From NCBI RefSeq assembly GCF_019977315.1, contig NZ_AP024652.1:1550001-1614000 (forward strand): DNA of 64,000 nt, given 5' to 3'. The position numbers and the translations under genes are program-made. This document shows positions 34,725-43,272 of this stretch, one piece after another. Below the pieces are notes generated by a model, which was not told where the DNA came from, made no database searches, and worked only from the letters and a program-made list of their open reading frames with translations. Positions within the stretch are counted from its first letter, which is position 1; the number at the start of each line of letters is the position of its first letter. This DNA is from Arthrobacter sp. StoSoilB22 (GTDB taxonomy: Bacteria; Actinomycetota; Actinomycetes; Actinomycetales; Micrococcaceae).

Positions 34725-35945
34725 TCAGACGTTCTGCCAGCGGCTTGCGTTCTCTGCGCTCGCCTCGACGGCGGCCAGCACTTTTTGCACCTGCAATGCG
34801 TCATCGAACGACGGCGTAGGCTGCTCGCCTGCGTCGATGGCAGTGACGAGGTCAACCACCTGGTGCGTAAAGCCGTGCTCGTAGCCGAGGCCGTGGCCGG
34901 TGGGCCACCAGTTGGCGGTGTAGGGGTGGGATGGTTCGGTGACCATGATCTTGCGGAAGCCTGCATCCGGTTCCAGTGCGGAATCATAGAACTGCAGGGA
35001 GTTCATGTCTTCGAAGTCAAAGGCCAGTGAGCCCTTGGTGCCGTTCAGTTCCAGGCGCATGGCGTTCTTGCGTCCCAGGGCGAAACGGGTTGCTTCGAAG
35101 ATGCCGATAGGACCGGCGGCGGTGCGGCCACTCGAGTTGGCGTCAGCGCCGCCGTCGTGCTTGGCCTGAAACCGGGCGGTGAACAGCGCAGCGTCATCAA
35201 CCGTGACCGGACCCCGCGGCCCATCTGTGCCGCCATGACCGCCCAGGCCCACAAAGTCGCCGCCTGCCGGGCGTTCCTTCACGAACGTCTCCAGCAGGGC
35301 GGAGACCCCGGTGATGTTCAGTCCGGTGATCCATTGCGCGGCATCGATGCTGTGCGCGCCGATGTCCCCAAGTGAACCGGACCCGGACTTGGACTTGTCC
35401 AGTCGCCAGGTCAGTGGAGCGTCAGCGTCACTGAGCCAGTCCTGAAGGTACTGTGCGCGGACGTGCCGGATCTCGCCCAGGCGGCCGTCGTCCACCATTC
35501 GCCTGGCCAGTGCCAAGGCAGGGGTGCGCCGATAACTGAAGCCACACATGGATAACACGCCGCGTTCGGCCGCGGCACGGGCCACCTGTGTCATTTTTTC
35601 GGCTTCTTCCACCGAGTTGGCCAAGGGCTTCTCGCAGAGGACATGCTTGCCGGCCTCGAGCGCTGCGATCGCTATCTCCGCGTGGGTGTTGCCGGGAGTG
35701 CAGATGTCGATGAGATCGATGTCGTCACGCTCAATGAGGCGGCGCCAATCAGTCTCTACGGACGACCATCCGTATTTGCCGGCCGCTGCCCGCACGCCTT
35801 CCTCGTTCCTGCCCGCCACGGCGGTCAGTTCAGGAATAAGGGGTAGGTCAAAAAAGCGTGGCGCGGTACGCCAGGCGTGGGAGTGGGCGGCGCCCATGAA
35901 GGCGTAGCCCACCATGCCCACACGAAGGGGTCGGGTTTCTGTCAT
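34725..35945 (-). CDS. Gfo/Idh/MocA-family oxidoreductase (ThuB-like)
   Basis: 406 residues. Rossmann start RVGMVGYAFMGAAHSHAWRT, VDICTPGNTHAEIAIAALEAG (near 75) and the LCEKPLANSVEEAEKM motif (residue about 104). The mid part WLSDADAPLTWRLDKSKSGSG SLGDIGAHSID (split) is characteristic of the sugar-dehydrogenase C-terminal domain. AAGGAC lies 7 bases before the ATG. Directly followed by thuA and a second Gfo/Idh gene, so the operon has two paralogues in sequence. It may oxidise an imported disaccharide. Confidence 0.88.
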   Translation of the reverse strand: MTETRPLRVGMVGYAFMGAAHSHAWRTAPRFFDLPLIPELTAVAGRNEEGVRAAAGKYGWSSVETDWRRLIERDDIDLIDICTPGNTHAEIAIAALEAGKHVLCEKPLANSVEEAEKMTQVARAAAERGVLSMCGFSYRRTPALALARRMVDDGRLGEIRHVRAQYLQDWLSDADAPLTWRLDKSKSGSGSLGDIGAHSIDAAQWITGLNITGVSALLETFVKERPAGGDFVGLGGHGGTDGPRGPVTVDDAALFTARFQAKHDGGADANSSGRTAAGPIGIFEATRFALGRKNAMRLELNGTKGSLAFDFEDMNSLQFYDSALEPDAGFRKIMVTEPSHPYTANWWPTGHGLGYEHGFTHQVVDLVTAIDAGEQPTPSFDDALQVQKVLAAVEASAENASRWQNV

Positions 35946-35975
35946 GGGAAGTCCTTTCTGGTTAGTGGTAGCCGG

Positions 35976-36875
35976 CTATTTGCTGAAGCCTGCGGTGAGG
36001 CCACTGAGCAACTGACGGCGGGCCACCACATAAATCACCAGCAGCGGCAGCGTTGCCAGCACCACGGAGGCGAGCACGGCCGGGATGTTGACACTGAACT
36101 CACCTTGGAAGGTCCACAGTGACAGTGGCAGAACCCGTGTGTCCGGACTTTGCGTGAGGATCAGCGGGAACAGGAATCCGTTCCACACATGGAGTGCGTT
36201 GTAGATACCAACCGTGATGACAGCGGGCTTGGTCATGGGCAACGCCAGTCGCCACATCATGGCCCAGTCAGAACAGCCGTCCAGTCGCATCGACTCAAAA
36301 AGCTCGTTGGGAACATCCCGCATGAAGTTGGAGAGAATGAGCACCGATACGGGGATCGCGAACGCTATGGAGGGCAGGATCAGTGCCAACAAAGTGTCGT
36401 ACATGTGGGCCTTGGTGATCATCCAGTAGATGGGGATGATGGTTGCGTGCAGCGGAATGGCCAGGCCCAGGAGGAAGAGATTGTTGGTCCAGCTCAGGAA
36501 CCGGCCCTTGCCGCGCACAATGGCGTAAGCAGCCATAAAGGCAACGAACAGCGCCGGAACAACACTGCCCACGGTGACGATGAGGCTGTTGGCGAAGTAC
36601 TTTGCGAAGTCGTTCTCCAGGACAAGCTTGTAGTTGTCCAAGGTTGGCTCTACCGGTGGCAGCATTGGGTTGGACGTGAAGAATCCCGCCTGGTTCTTCA
36701 AACTGGTGATCACCACGTAGTACACGGGCACAATGATGACGGCCAGCCAGAGCCAGCCGCCCAGGCCGCCCAGGAAGTTTGGCCGCGAACGGCCAATTTT
36801 TGGGTGCCGACGGCGGGTGGTCACCTTTTCGGGGACCGCTGCCGGGGCTGTGGGGAGTTGGGTGGTGGAAGCCAT
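35976..36875 (-). CDS. Carbohydrate ABC importer, inner-membrane permease (MalG type)
   Basis: 299 residues with six hydrophobic helices after a polar 30-residue tail. The EAA loop that contacts the ATPase reads ELFESMRLDGCSDWAMMWRL ALPMTKPAV (about residue 195-225). MalG-type permeases have a longer N-terminus than MalF. It overlaps the upstream permease by one base. No ATPase gene is present, so a MsiK-type shared ATPase elsewhere in the genome is expected. Confidence 0.93.
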   Translation of the reverse strand: MASTTQLPTAPAAVPEKVTTRRRHPKIGRSRPNFLGGLGGWLWLAVIIVPVYYVVITSLKNQAGFFTSNPMLPPVEPTLDNYKLVLENDFAKYFANSLIVTVGSVVPALFVAFMAAYAIVRGKGRFLSWTNNLFLLGLAIPLHATIIPIYWMITKAHMYDTLLALILPSIAFAIPVSVLILSNFMRDVPNELFESMRLDGCSDWAMMWRLALPMTKPAVITVGIYNALHVWNGFLFPLILTQSPDTRVLPLSLWTFQGEFSVNIPAVLASVVLATLPLLVIYVVARRQLLSGLTAGFSK

Positions 36876-37813
36876 TACGCACCTTCCAGTTGGCTGGCGT
36901 TGCGGTTCTTGCCGCCGAGTCGTTGCAGGAGCAGTGCCAGGGCCAGGCCGATAACAACGAGGATGACTCCCAAGGCGCTCGCCGCTCCCATGTCGTTCGC
37001 TTTGAAGCCGGTGAGGTACATGTGCAGCGGCAGGAGCCTGGTGGAGTAGCCGGGCCCACCGGCTGTCAGCACGAAGACCAAGTCGAAGTAGGCCAGGGAA
37101 CCCACCACCATGAGCGTGGAGGACGTGATCATGGTGTACTTCAGCTGCGGCAACGTGATGTTGAAGAACTGCTGGACACGGCCGGCGCCGTCAATTTGCG
37201 CAGCTTCGTACAGTGAAGCGGGAATCTGTCGCACGCCGCCTTGGTAGATCAGGGTGTGGAAGGGCACGAACTGCCAGGCGATCACGAAAACCACTACGAA
37301 CAGCACCAGATCAGAGTTGCCCAGCCAGTCCTGGGCAAGGAAGGGCAGGCCCAGGCCGGGGCCGAGGCCGAAGTTGGGGTCCAGCAGCGCTTTGAAAGCG
37401 ATGGCTACGGCTGCCGAAGAGAGCAGCAGCGGCACGAAGTACAGGACGGCCAGTGCGGCGCGATACTTCTGGCTTGCAGCTGTGAAGACGCCGAGCAGCA
37501 GACTGATGGGTGCCTGGACTATGAAGGAGAAAAACATGATCTTGGCCGTCACCAGCAACGCGTTGCCCGTCACAGGATCGGCCAGGACGGTGTTCCAGCT
37601 GGACAGTCCGTCCAGTTTGATGTCGCCCAGGCCGTCCCAGCGGGTGAAGCTCAGGAACAGTACTCCCAGAAGCGGGAGGATGGCGAAGAGCATGAAAAAT
37701 GCCAGGGCGGGGACGGCGAGCCACCCCGACGGACCCTTTTCAAGGGTCCGTCGGGTACCCGGGGTGCCTCCTGCGACTAACTCCCGTGGTGGAGTGGTGG
37801 TAGTTGCGGACAC
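36875..37813 (-). CDS. Carbohydrate ABC importer, inner-membrane permease (MalF type)
   Basis: 312 residues. After a ~25-residue polar tail, six helices; the EAA loop is PASLYEAAQIDGAGRVQQFF (about residue 200). The mRNA for the tail (residues ~20-29) forms a perfect 14-bp hairpin (37725-37755), so it lies within the first codons of this gene, directly after the solute-binding-protein gene. Starts 4 bases after the SBP stop. Confidence 0.93.
   Translation of the reverse strand: MSATTTTPPRELVAGGTPGTRRTLEKGPSGWLAVPALAFFMLFAILPLLGVLFLSFTRWDGLGDIKLDGLSSWNTVLADPVTGNALLVTAKIMFFSFIVQAPISLLLGVFTAASQKYRAALAVLYFVPLLLSSAAVAIAFKALLDPNFGLGPGLGLPFLAQDWLGNSDLVLFVVVFVIAWQFVPFHTLIYQGGVRQIPASLYEAAQIDGAGRVQQFFNITLPQLKYTMITSSTLMVVGSLAYFDLVFVLTAGGPGYSTRLLPLHMYLTGFKANDMGAASALGVILVVIGLALALLLQRLGGKNRNASQLEGA
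37725..37755 (-). other. Perfect 14-bp hairpin inside the first codons of the MalF-type gene
   Basis: CCCGACGGACCCTT (37725-37738) and AAGGGTCCGTCGGG (37742-37755) pair perfectly around a 3-base loop. Its stem sits 58 to 88 bases after the permease ATG, so it is in coding sequence and could slow polymerase or protect the upstream solute-binding-protein mRNA. Confidence 0.85.
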
Positions 37814-37817
37814 TGTA

Positions 37818-39137
37818 TTACTTCCCGATCGTCGCGTTCATGGTGGATGCGAACTGCTCAGGGGTGATCTTCTTCAGGAAAATCTGGTCCAGGTTGGCCA
37901 GCATGGCGTCTCCTTGTGCGGGGCTGAGTGCCTGATCCCAGGAGAGCGTGAAGTCCGGGGCATCCTTGGCCATGCCGTACACGTAAGTCAGGAAGTCCTT
38001 GTCAGGTGACGCCGCGAGCTTGTCTTCAATGCCGGTGACCACAGGTACTGCTCCTGAGTTGATCAGGCCCTGGACGTTTTCTTCGTTGAACATTCCGTCC
38101 TTGACGTACTCCAGCGCGGTCTTCTTTTGCTCTTCCGTGGCCTTGGAGGAGACGGACCAGAAGTTGGACGGGTTTCCCACGACGTTCGCCGGGTCACCCT
38201 TGCCGCCCTCAACAGTGGGGAAGGGGGTGTATCCGAGCTTTCCGCTCGAAACGAAGTCGGCCGCGTCCTTCTTCATGCCTTGGTAGATCCAGCTGCCCTG
38301 CAGGATCATGGCGGCCTTGCCCGTGTACAGCAGGGCCTGGTCTGCGTTGCTGTCAGCGGCAATGGAGGAGAAGCCGTTGATGAAGCCGCCGGCATCCACC
38401 AGTTCCTGGATCTTGGTCAGCGCCTCGATCACTGCCGGGTCTGACCAGGCGTCCGGCTTGTTGGCTGCAATGTTTGCAAAGACTTTAGGACCGCCGATCC
38501 GGTCCACCAGGTATTCAAGCCACATCAGATCCGGCCATTTGGACTGACCACCCAGGGAAAAGGGTGCCACGCCGGCATCCTTGAACTTGGGGACCAACGC
38601 CATCAGCTCGTCCCAGGTCTTGGGCGGTTCTGCCCCGATCTTCTCGAAGACTTCCTTGTTGTAGTAGAGCACTACGGGCTGGACCTTGTTGTTGGGGAGC
38701 GCGTAGGTCTTGCCGTCGATCACGCCGCTCTCGAGGATGGAGGGAAGGTAGCGGCTTTGGACGTCAGGGTTCTCTTTGAGGAATCCGGTCAGGTCGTCCA
38801 CTTGGCCGGCATCGACGTAGGACTTGAGGACACCGCCGCCCCACCCGTAAACGAGCGTGGGGCCCTGGCCGGCGCCCACAGCGGTGCGGACCTTGGTCTT
38901 GTATGCATCGTTGGCGAAGAAGTCGAGCTTGATGGCGGAGTCGGGGTGCGACTTGTTCCACGAGTCCACGGATGCCTGGAACACAGGCTGGTCACCACCG
39001 GTCAGTCCCCACATGGTTGCCGAGTCCGCGGAGGCTCCTGTCCCGGCCGGACCTGAGGATCCGCAGGCGACCAGGGAGATTGACAATGCGGCTGCAGAAA
39101 CGGCCATTCCGGCGGTGCGCAACTTGAGATTATTCAT
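37818..39137 (-). CDS. Extracellular solute-binding lipoprotein (family 1, sugar type)
   Basis: 439 residues. A lipoprotein signal peptide ends with SLVACGSS (Cys24 or so as lipid anchor), after a hydrophobic core GMAVSAAALSISL. The mature part shows a family-1 binding fold, with LVYGWGGGVLKSYVDAGQVD and PNNKVQPVVLYYNKEVFEKI (about 140). It captures the sugar outside the membrane and hands it to the MalF/G permeases. First gene of the minus-strand operon, divergent from the LacI gene; the promoter region carries two LacI-type operators and a Crp/GlxR-like site. Confidence 0.94.
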   Translation of the reverse strand: MNNLKLRTAGMAVSAAALSISLVACGSSGPAGTGASADSATMWGLTGGDQPVFQASVDSWNKSHPDSAIKLDFFANDAYKTKVRTAVGAGQGPTLVYGWGGGVLKSYVDAGQVDDLTGFLKENPDVQSRYLPSILESGVIDGKTYALPNNKVQPVVLYYNKEVFEKIGAEPPKTWDELMALVPKFKDAGVAPFSLGGQSKWPDLMWLEYLVDRIGGPKVFANIAANKPDAWSDPAVIEALTKIQELVDAGGFINGFSSIAADSNADQALLYTGKAAMILQGSWIYQGMKKDAADFVSSGKLGYTPFPTVEGGKGDPANVVGNPSNFWSVSSKATEEQKKTALEYVKDGMFNEENVQGLINSGAVPVVTGIEDKLAASPDKDFLTYVYGMAKDAPDFTLSWDQALSPAQGDAMLANLDQIFLKKITPEQFASTMNATIGK

Positions 39138-39249
39138 GTGCAGTTTCCATTCGTCCTTCGGGCTCGACGCTGATCGCCCGGTTGTGCGTGTAAAAGCCGC
39201 ACTTCGCGGGTCTGAGGATCAACTTCGATCACCAGCACCAGCAACTTTT

Positions 39250-39261
39250 CGAAATGTTTCG
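39250..39261. promoter_or_regulatory. LacI-type operator 1 (CGAAA-N2-TTTCG)
   Basis: CGAAATGTTTCG, a palindrome of the CGAAA-N2-TTTCG type, 113 bases before the solute-binding-protein start. A second copy lies 144 bp away at 39394. Confidence 0.62.
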
Positions 39262-39293
39262 GAGGTCCTTTCGGAAGTGCCCACCAAACTTAG

Positions 39294-39311
39294 CGGTGAC
39301 GCACATCACCG
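39294..39311. promoter_or_regulatory. Crp/GlxR-like palindrome in the sugar-operon promoter
   Basis: CGGTGACGCACATCACCG has GTGA-N6-TCAC in the right arrangement with perfect 6-bp arms, between the two LacI-type operators; the outer positions of the Crp/GlxR consensus differ. Confidence 0.42.
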
Positions 39312-39393
39312 TCAAGGCCTGCTGGACAATCAATTCGGTGTGCTGGACTGCGGTTTGACGAGTGCACCCGTCCCAATGCAGACTGTGAGCAAC

Positions 39394-39405
39394 CGAAACT
39401 TTTCG
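39394..39405. promoter_or_regulatory. LacI-type operator 2 (CGAAA-N2-TTTCG)
   Basis: CGAAACTTTTCG, 12 bases before the chosen LacI start at 39418. Location favours autorepression and loop formation with operator 1. Confidence 0.62.
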
Positions 39406-39417
39406 AAAGCGGTAACC

Positions 39418-40503
39418 GTGAGCCCAGAAGTCCGACCCTCCAAGCTGACCCTTTCTGCAGTAGCGCAGGAGGTCGGAGTGTCAGTTCCCACCGTGTCCAA
39501 AGTGGTCAACGGGCGTGGAGACGTGGCCCAAGGCACCCGGGCCCGTGTCCTGGCAGCCCTGCAACGTACCGGATACAAATCACCCCTTCAGCGCAAGGGC
39601 AACCCCGTCCAGCGGACCGTCGAGGCGGTGTTCGATTCTCTGAACTCGGCCTACAACATGGAAGTCCTCAAGGGGATCATGGAGCAGGCCAACGTTTCGG
39701 ACATGGAAGTAATCCTCTCCGTCACCGGACTGCAGGCAGCACCGCCGCTGGGCCCTGAGGAACGCGCGCAGCGCATGGTCGATGAGGGCCGCAGCGGCAT
39801 GATCGTGGTGACCTCGGCGTTCGGAGCCGCTCAGCTGGAAGCCTTCCAGAGGCGTCAGATTCCCATCGTGGTGATCGACCCCCTGAATCCGCCACCTGCT
39901 GATCTGTTCAGCGTGGGCTCCAGCAACTGGGCAGGGGGGAAAGCTGCCGCCACGCACCTCTTGGAGCTCGGGCATCGACGCATTGCCTACATCGGGGGTC
40001 CCGCCACCGCCGAATGCAGCCAGGCCAGGCTCCACGGCTACATGGCCGCACTGATGGCCGAAGGCATCACCGTTGAACATGAATATGTTTCCGCGGGCCC
40101 GTTCCGGCCCGAGACCGGAGCGGCGGCTTTCAAGTCCCTGGTGGCCCTGGAAGATCCGCCCACGGCAGTCTTTGCCGCAAGCGACAGTATTGCTATGGGC
40201 GTTCTGGCCGAGGCGCGGAGGCAGGACATCCGAATCCCCGAGGAAATGAGCCTCGTTGGGTTCGACGGAACCTATCAGGCGGAAGAATCCACGCCCCCAC
40301 TGACCTCGGTGAGCCAGCCTCTTCAGGAAATAGGGCGTTCCGCGCTGAACTTCATCCTTCGCCAAATGCACGGTGAAGAGATTGACTCCAGGCGCGTGGA
40401 ACTCGCAACCCACCTGGTGGTTCGTGAATCCACGGCGTCACCCCGGGAACCAGCCTCACCCCGGGAACCAGCCTCATCCGGAAAGCCGGCGTCCCGGTCT
40501 TAA
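39418..40503 (+). CDS. LacI-family transcriptional regulator of the sugar operon
   Basis: 361 residues from GTG 39418; upstream in-frame starts (ATG 39376, GTG 39385) would put the operator inside the gene. LacI helix-turn-helix near residues 8-32 (LTLSAVAQEVGVSVPTVSKV VNGRGD, split), hinge, then the periplasmic-binding-protein-like sensor (about 65-335) with GGKAAATHLLELGHRRIAYI and FAASDSIAMGVLAEARRQDI. The last ~30 residues repeat SPREPA, encoded by an 18-bp tandem duplication (40438-40473). Likely repressor of the thu-like operon and of itself. Its 3' end overlaps the convergent membrane-protein gene by 30 bases. Confidence 0.9.
   Translation: MSPEVRPSKLTLSAVAQEVGVSVPTVSKVVNGRGDVAQGTRARVLAALQRTGYKSPLQRKGNPVQRTVEAVFDSLNSAYNMEVLKGIMEQANVSDMEVILSVTGLQAAPPLGPEERAQRMVDEGRSGMIVVTSAFGAAQLEAFQRRQIPIVVIDPLNPPPADLFSVGSSNWAGGKAAATHLLELGHRRIAYIGGPATAECSQARLHGYMAALMAEGITVEHEYVSAGPFRPETGAAAFKSLVALEDPPTAVFAASDSIAMGVLAEARRQDIRIPEEMSLVGFDGTYQAEESTPPLTSVSQPLQEIGRSALNFILRQMHGEEIDSRRVELATHLVVRESTASPREPASPREPASSGKPASRS
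40438..40473 (+). repeat. Perfect 18-bp tandem duplication at the 3' end of the LacI gene
   Basis: TCACCCCGGGAACCAGCC occurs twice head to tail (40438-40455, 40456-40473), keeping frame and adding six residues. It ends exactly where the convergent gene's stop codon begins (40474). Confidence 0.95.
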
Positions 40504-41952
40504 CTGCACCGGCGGAACGGCGTCATACAGCAGCACCCGGACCCAACGTTCGCCCGTCCCGCGGAACTCTGCACGGCTGGCGAAGCGGTACAGGTAGCTG
40601 CGCGCCCGCACCCAACGGGGGCGTTCGCCGTCGAACGGGTCTTGTCGAAGCAGCCTAAGCGTAGCCTTGTCAGCCTCCAGCAGCCGGTCCAGGAAGGCAT
40701 AAAACCATTCCTCATGGACGGTCCTCAGCGGCAGGAACCACATGAGCCAATCCAGGCGCAGATGGTACGGCGCCCATTGCCGGGGGAGTCGACGAACATC
40801 GCCGGGCTTGCCCTTGAATCCATACTCCAACCATCGCTCATCCGGCGCGTGGGGATCCTCGTCCAAGGTTCCCTCAACCACGATCTCAATGCGCTGCTTG
40901 GTCACCGTCCCGAAAGCACCATAGGCGTTGACCAGGCGCCAACGGTTAAAGCTGGCATTCATCAGTTGCTGGCTGGAGAAGAGGTTGAGGAGCGGGCGGT
41001 AGCTGAACACCACCAGCAGAACGGTGACAAGTACGACGACGACGAGCCACCACGCCGGGGTATCGGCACTTGCGTGCCACTCAAGGGGGATGAACGGAAA
41101 AACCGCATGGGCCACCGGGTCGCTGACGGCGGCGAACGCCAGGACGATCGCCGCCCAGTTCAGCCAGGCGAAATTACCGGTGCCCACCAGCCACAGCTGC
41201 GTCACGATGATGATGCCCGCTGCGATGCTGGCCAGCGGTTGAGGGGCGAAGAGGAAGAACGGCACCACCAGCTGCGCACCATGATTGCCCACCACTTCCA
41301 CCTTGTGCAGCGGACGCGGCAGGAGATGTGCCTGCCTGCTGAGCGGGCCGGGCATCGGCTGTGTCTGGTGGTGATAGAACATCGCCGTCATGTCCCGCCA
41401 CTCACGGCCGCCGCGGATCTTGATCATGCCGGCCCCGAACTCAAGCCGAAACACCAGCCACAAAATGAGAATGAGGATGGTTGCCGGTGGGGGAGTCTGG
41501 TCCGAACCAAGGAAGGCCACCGTGAAACCGGCCTCAAGAAGAAGGATCTCCCAACCAAAACCATAGAACGTCTGGCCAACGTTCACGATTGACATGTAGA
41601 GGAACCACAACGTGAGAAAGGCCAGCATGGGCAGCCAGGGCGGCCCCGTTTGTGGCAGGCCAATGACCAGCAGAATGGACACGCCAATACCCGTCCAGCA
41701 CACCGCCCGGAGAAGCGGGTCGGAGTAGCGCCACCGGAACAGGGTAGGCCGGCCAAGGCGACGGGCCATAGCCAGGAAGGCCGGTACCGGCAACAGTCCG
41801 CGCTCGCCGAGGAGCGCCGGGAACTGGTTCACCGTGGAGAAGAAGGCAAGGGCATAAAGCGCCGCTGTGCCACGCTGCAACACCTGCCGGGCAAATTCAT
41901 AGTCCCGCGCATCAAAATAGTCCCGCGCATCAAACCAGGAGAACCACTCCAC
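40474..41952 (-). CDS. Lipase maturation factor-like integral membrane protein
   Basis: 492 residues from GTG 41952. About eight hydrophobic segments (residues ~25-420), with the lipase-maturation-factor-family features FGWEILLLEAGFTVAFLGSD, LRLEFGAGMIKIRGGREWRD-type segment (here FRLEFGAGMIKIRGGREWRD), and the C-terminal APYHLRLDWLMWFLPLRTVH followed by ...FYAFLDRLLEAD. These match the LMF1 family, which in animals helps fold lipases in the ER; bacterial members have unknown function. Near the N-terminus, FDARDYFDARDY comes from a perfect 18-bp tandem duplication. A role in envelope biogenesis is a guess. Confidence 0.85.
   Translation of the reverse strand: MEWFSWFDARDYFDARDYEFARQVLQRGTAALYALAFFSTVNQFPALLGERGLLPVPAFLAMARRLGRPTLFRWRYSDPLLRAVCWTGIGVSILLVIGLPQTGPPWLPMLAFLTLWFLYMSIVNVGQTFYGFGWEILLLEAGFTVAFLGSDQTPPPATILILILWLVFRLEFGAGMIKIRGGREWRDMTAMFYHHQTQPMPGPLSRQAHLLPRPLHKVEVVGNHGAQLVVPFFLFAPQPLASIAAGIIIVTQLWLVGTGNFAWLNWAAIVLAFAAVSDPVAHAVFPFIPLEWHASADTPAWWLVVVVLVTVLLVVFSYRPLLNLFSSQQLMNASFNRWRLVNAYGAFGTVTKQRIEIVVEGTLDEDPHAPDERWLEYGFKGKPGDVRRLPRQWAPYHLRLDWLMWFLPLRTVHEEWFYAFLDRLLEADKATLRLLRQDPFDGERPRWVRARSYLYRFASRAEFRGTGERWVRVLLYDAVPPVQLRPGRRLSG
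41899..41934 (-). repeat. Perfect 18-bp tandem duplication in the N-terminal codons of the LMF-like gene
   Basis: ATAGTCCCGCGCATCAAA occurs at 41899-41916 and 41917-41934, encoding FDARDY twice without frame loss. Confidence 0.95.
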
Positions 41953-42055
41953 GATTCCACGGTACGCAGCGGACGGCGCTGGTCAAGCGGCATCGATTTT
42001 CCACATACGCCGCCATCCGTTCGCGGGCCCCGGCAGTGGCAGGGATACTTAAGTC

Positions 42056-43240
42056 ATGCAGCCGCGCAAGATCGTCATCCTCGGGTCCACCGGTTCCATC
42101 GGCACACAAGCGATTGACGTCGTCGATGCCGCACCACACCGTTTCGAAGTGGTGGCACTAAGCGCGGGCGGCGGGAACCTCGAACTCATTGCACAACAGG
42201 CGGTCCACACCAGGGCCCAAGCCGTGGGAATCGCCAAGGGAGATTCGGAAGTCCTTCGGCGGTTGATTGACGCCGCGGCCACGGCTGAGGGCGTGCGGAA
42301 TTTCGCTCCGGAGGTCTTTGCCGGACCGGACGCATCCACCCGGATCGCCGCCATTGAGTGCGACGTCGTCCTCAACGGCATTACCGGTTCCATCGGGTTG
42401 GCGCCCACTTTGGCCGCGCTGGCTACAGGAGCCACACTGGCTCTGGCCAATAAGGAGTCGCTGATCGTCGGCGGCGCCCTGGTCAAAGCTGCCGCTGGCC
42501 CCGGCCAGATCGTTCCCGTTGATTCTGAACACTCAGCCATCGCCCAGTGCCTGCGCTCGGGCACGGATCAGGAAGTCGAAAAGCTGATCCTGACCGCGTC
42601 CGGCGGGCCCTTCCGCGGCCGCACCCGGGAGCAACTTCACAACGTGACACCGCAGGAGGCCCTTGCCCACCCCACCTGGGACATGGGCCTCATGGTCACC
42701 ACAAACTCGGCCAGCCTGGTCAACAAAGGCCTGGAAGTCATTGAGGCACACCTGTTATTCGATGTCCCGCTGGACAGGATCGACGTTGTGGTCCACCCGC
42801 AGTCGGTGGTGCATTCCATGGTCCAGTTCGTGGATGGCTCCATCATCGCCCAGGCATCACCTCCGGACATGCGGCTGCCGATCGCGCTGGGACTGGGTTG
42901 GCCGGATCGTGTCCCGCAGGCTGCACGCGCTTGCGACTGGACCCAAGCCACCAGTTGGACCTTCGAGCCCTTGGATACCGTGGCATTCCCGGCCGTGGAC
43001 CTCGCCAAGGACGCAGCTAAGCAGGGCAGCACGTTCCCGGCCGTGTTCAATGCCGCCAATGAGGAAGCAGTGGAGGCCTTCCACGCCGGACGAATCCGCT
43101 TCACCGACATTGTGGATACCGTCGAATCCGTCCTCAGCGAACATTCAGGCTCTTCCGAGCTAACGGTGGAGTCGGTGCTGGATGCTGAGAGGTGGGCACG
43201 CGCCCGAACCCTTGATCGTTTAGCCAGCAGCGCCCTCTAG
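42056..43240 (+). CDS. dxr: 1-deoxy-D-xylulose-5-phosphate reductoisomerase
   Basis: Second enzyme of the MEP isoprenoid pathway (NADPH-dependent, converts DXP to MEP). The 394-residue product has the Rossmann motif [17 protein letters not shown] (residues 8-24), [16 protein letters not shown] (about 124), [14 protein letters not shown] (metal/substrate Asp-Glu, about 146) and [12 protein letters not shown] (about 182) plus [17 protein letters not shown] (about 245). GGCAGGGAT is 10-12 bases upstream of ATG. Placed before rseP and ispG, another MEP-pathway gene, as in mycobacteria. Confidence 0.98.
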   Translation: MQPRKIVILGSTGSIGTQAIDVVDAAPHRFEVVALSAGGGNLELIAQQAVHTRAQAVGIAKGDSEVLRRLIDAAATAEGVRNFAPEVFAGPDASTRIAAIECDVVLNGITGSIGLAPTLAALATGATLALANKESLIVGGALVKAAAGPGQIVPVDSEHSAIAQCLRSGTDQEVEKLILTASGGPFRGRTREQLHNVTPQEALAHPTWDMGLMVTTNSASLVNKGLEVIEAHLLFDVPLDRIDVVVHPQSVVHSMVQFVDGSIIAQASPPDMRLPIALGLGWPDRVPQAARACDWTQATSWTFEPLDTVAFPAVDLAKDAAKQGSTFPAVFNAANEEAVEAFHAGRIRFTDIVDTVESVLSEHSGSSELTVESVLDAERWARARTLDRLASSAL

Positions 43241-43272
43241 CTCACAACCCTTACGGAAGCAGTCCCACCGGC

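Noticed and set aside
36150..37049. 299-codon plus-strand ORF over the sugar permease genes
   Set aside because: Antisense to two well-supported permeases; no start signal or recognisable protein.
40642..41592. 316-codon plus-strand ORF opposite the LMF-like gene
   Set aside because: His/Gln-rich shadow of membrane-protein codons on the other strand.
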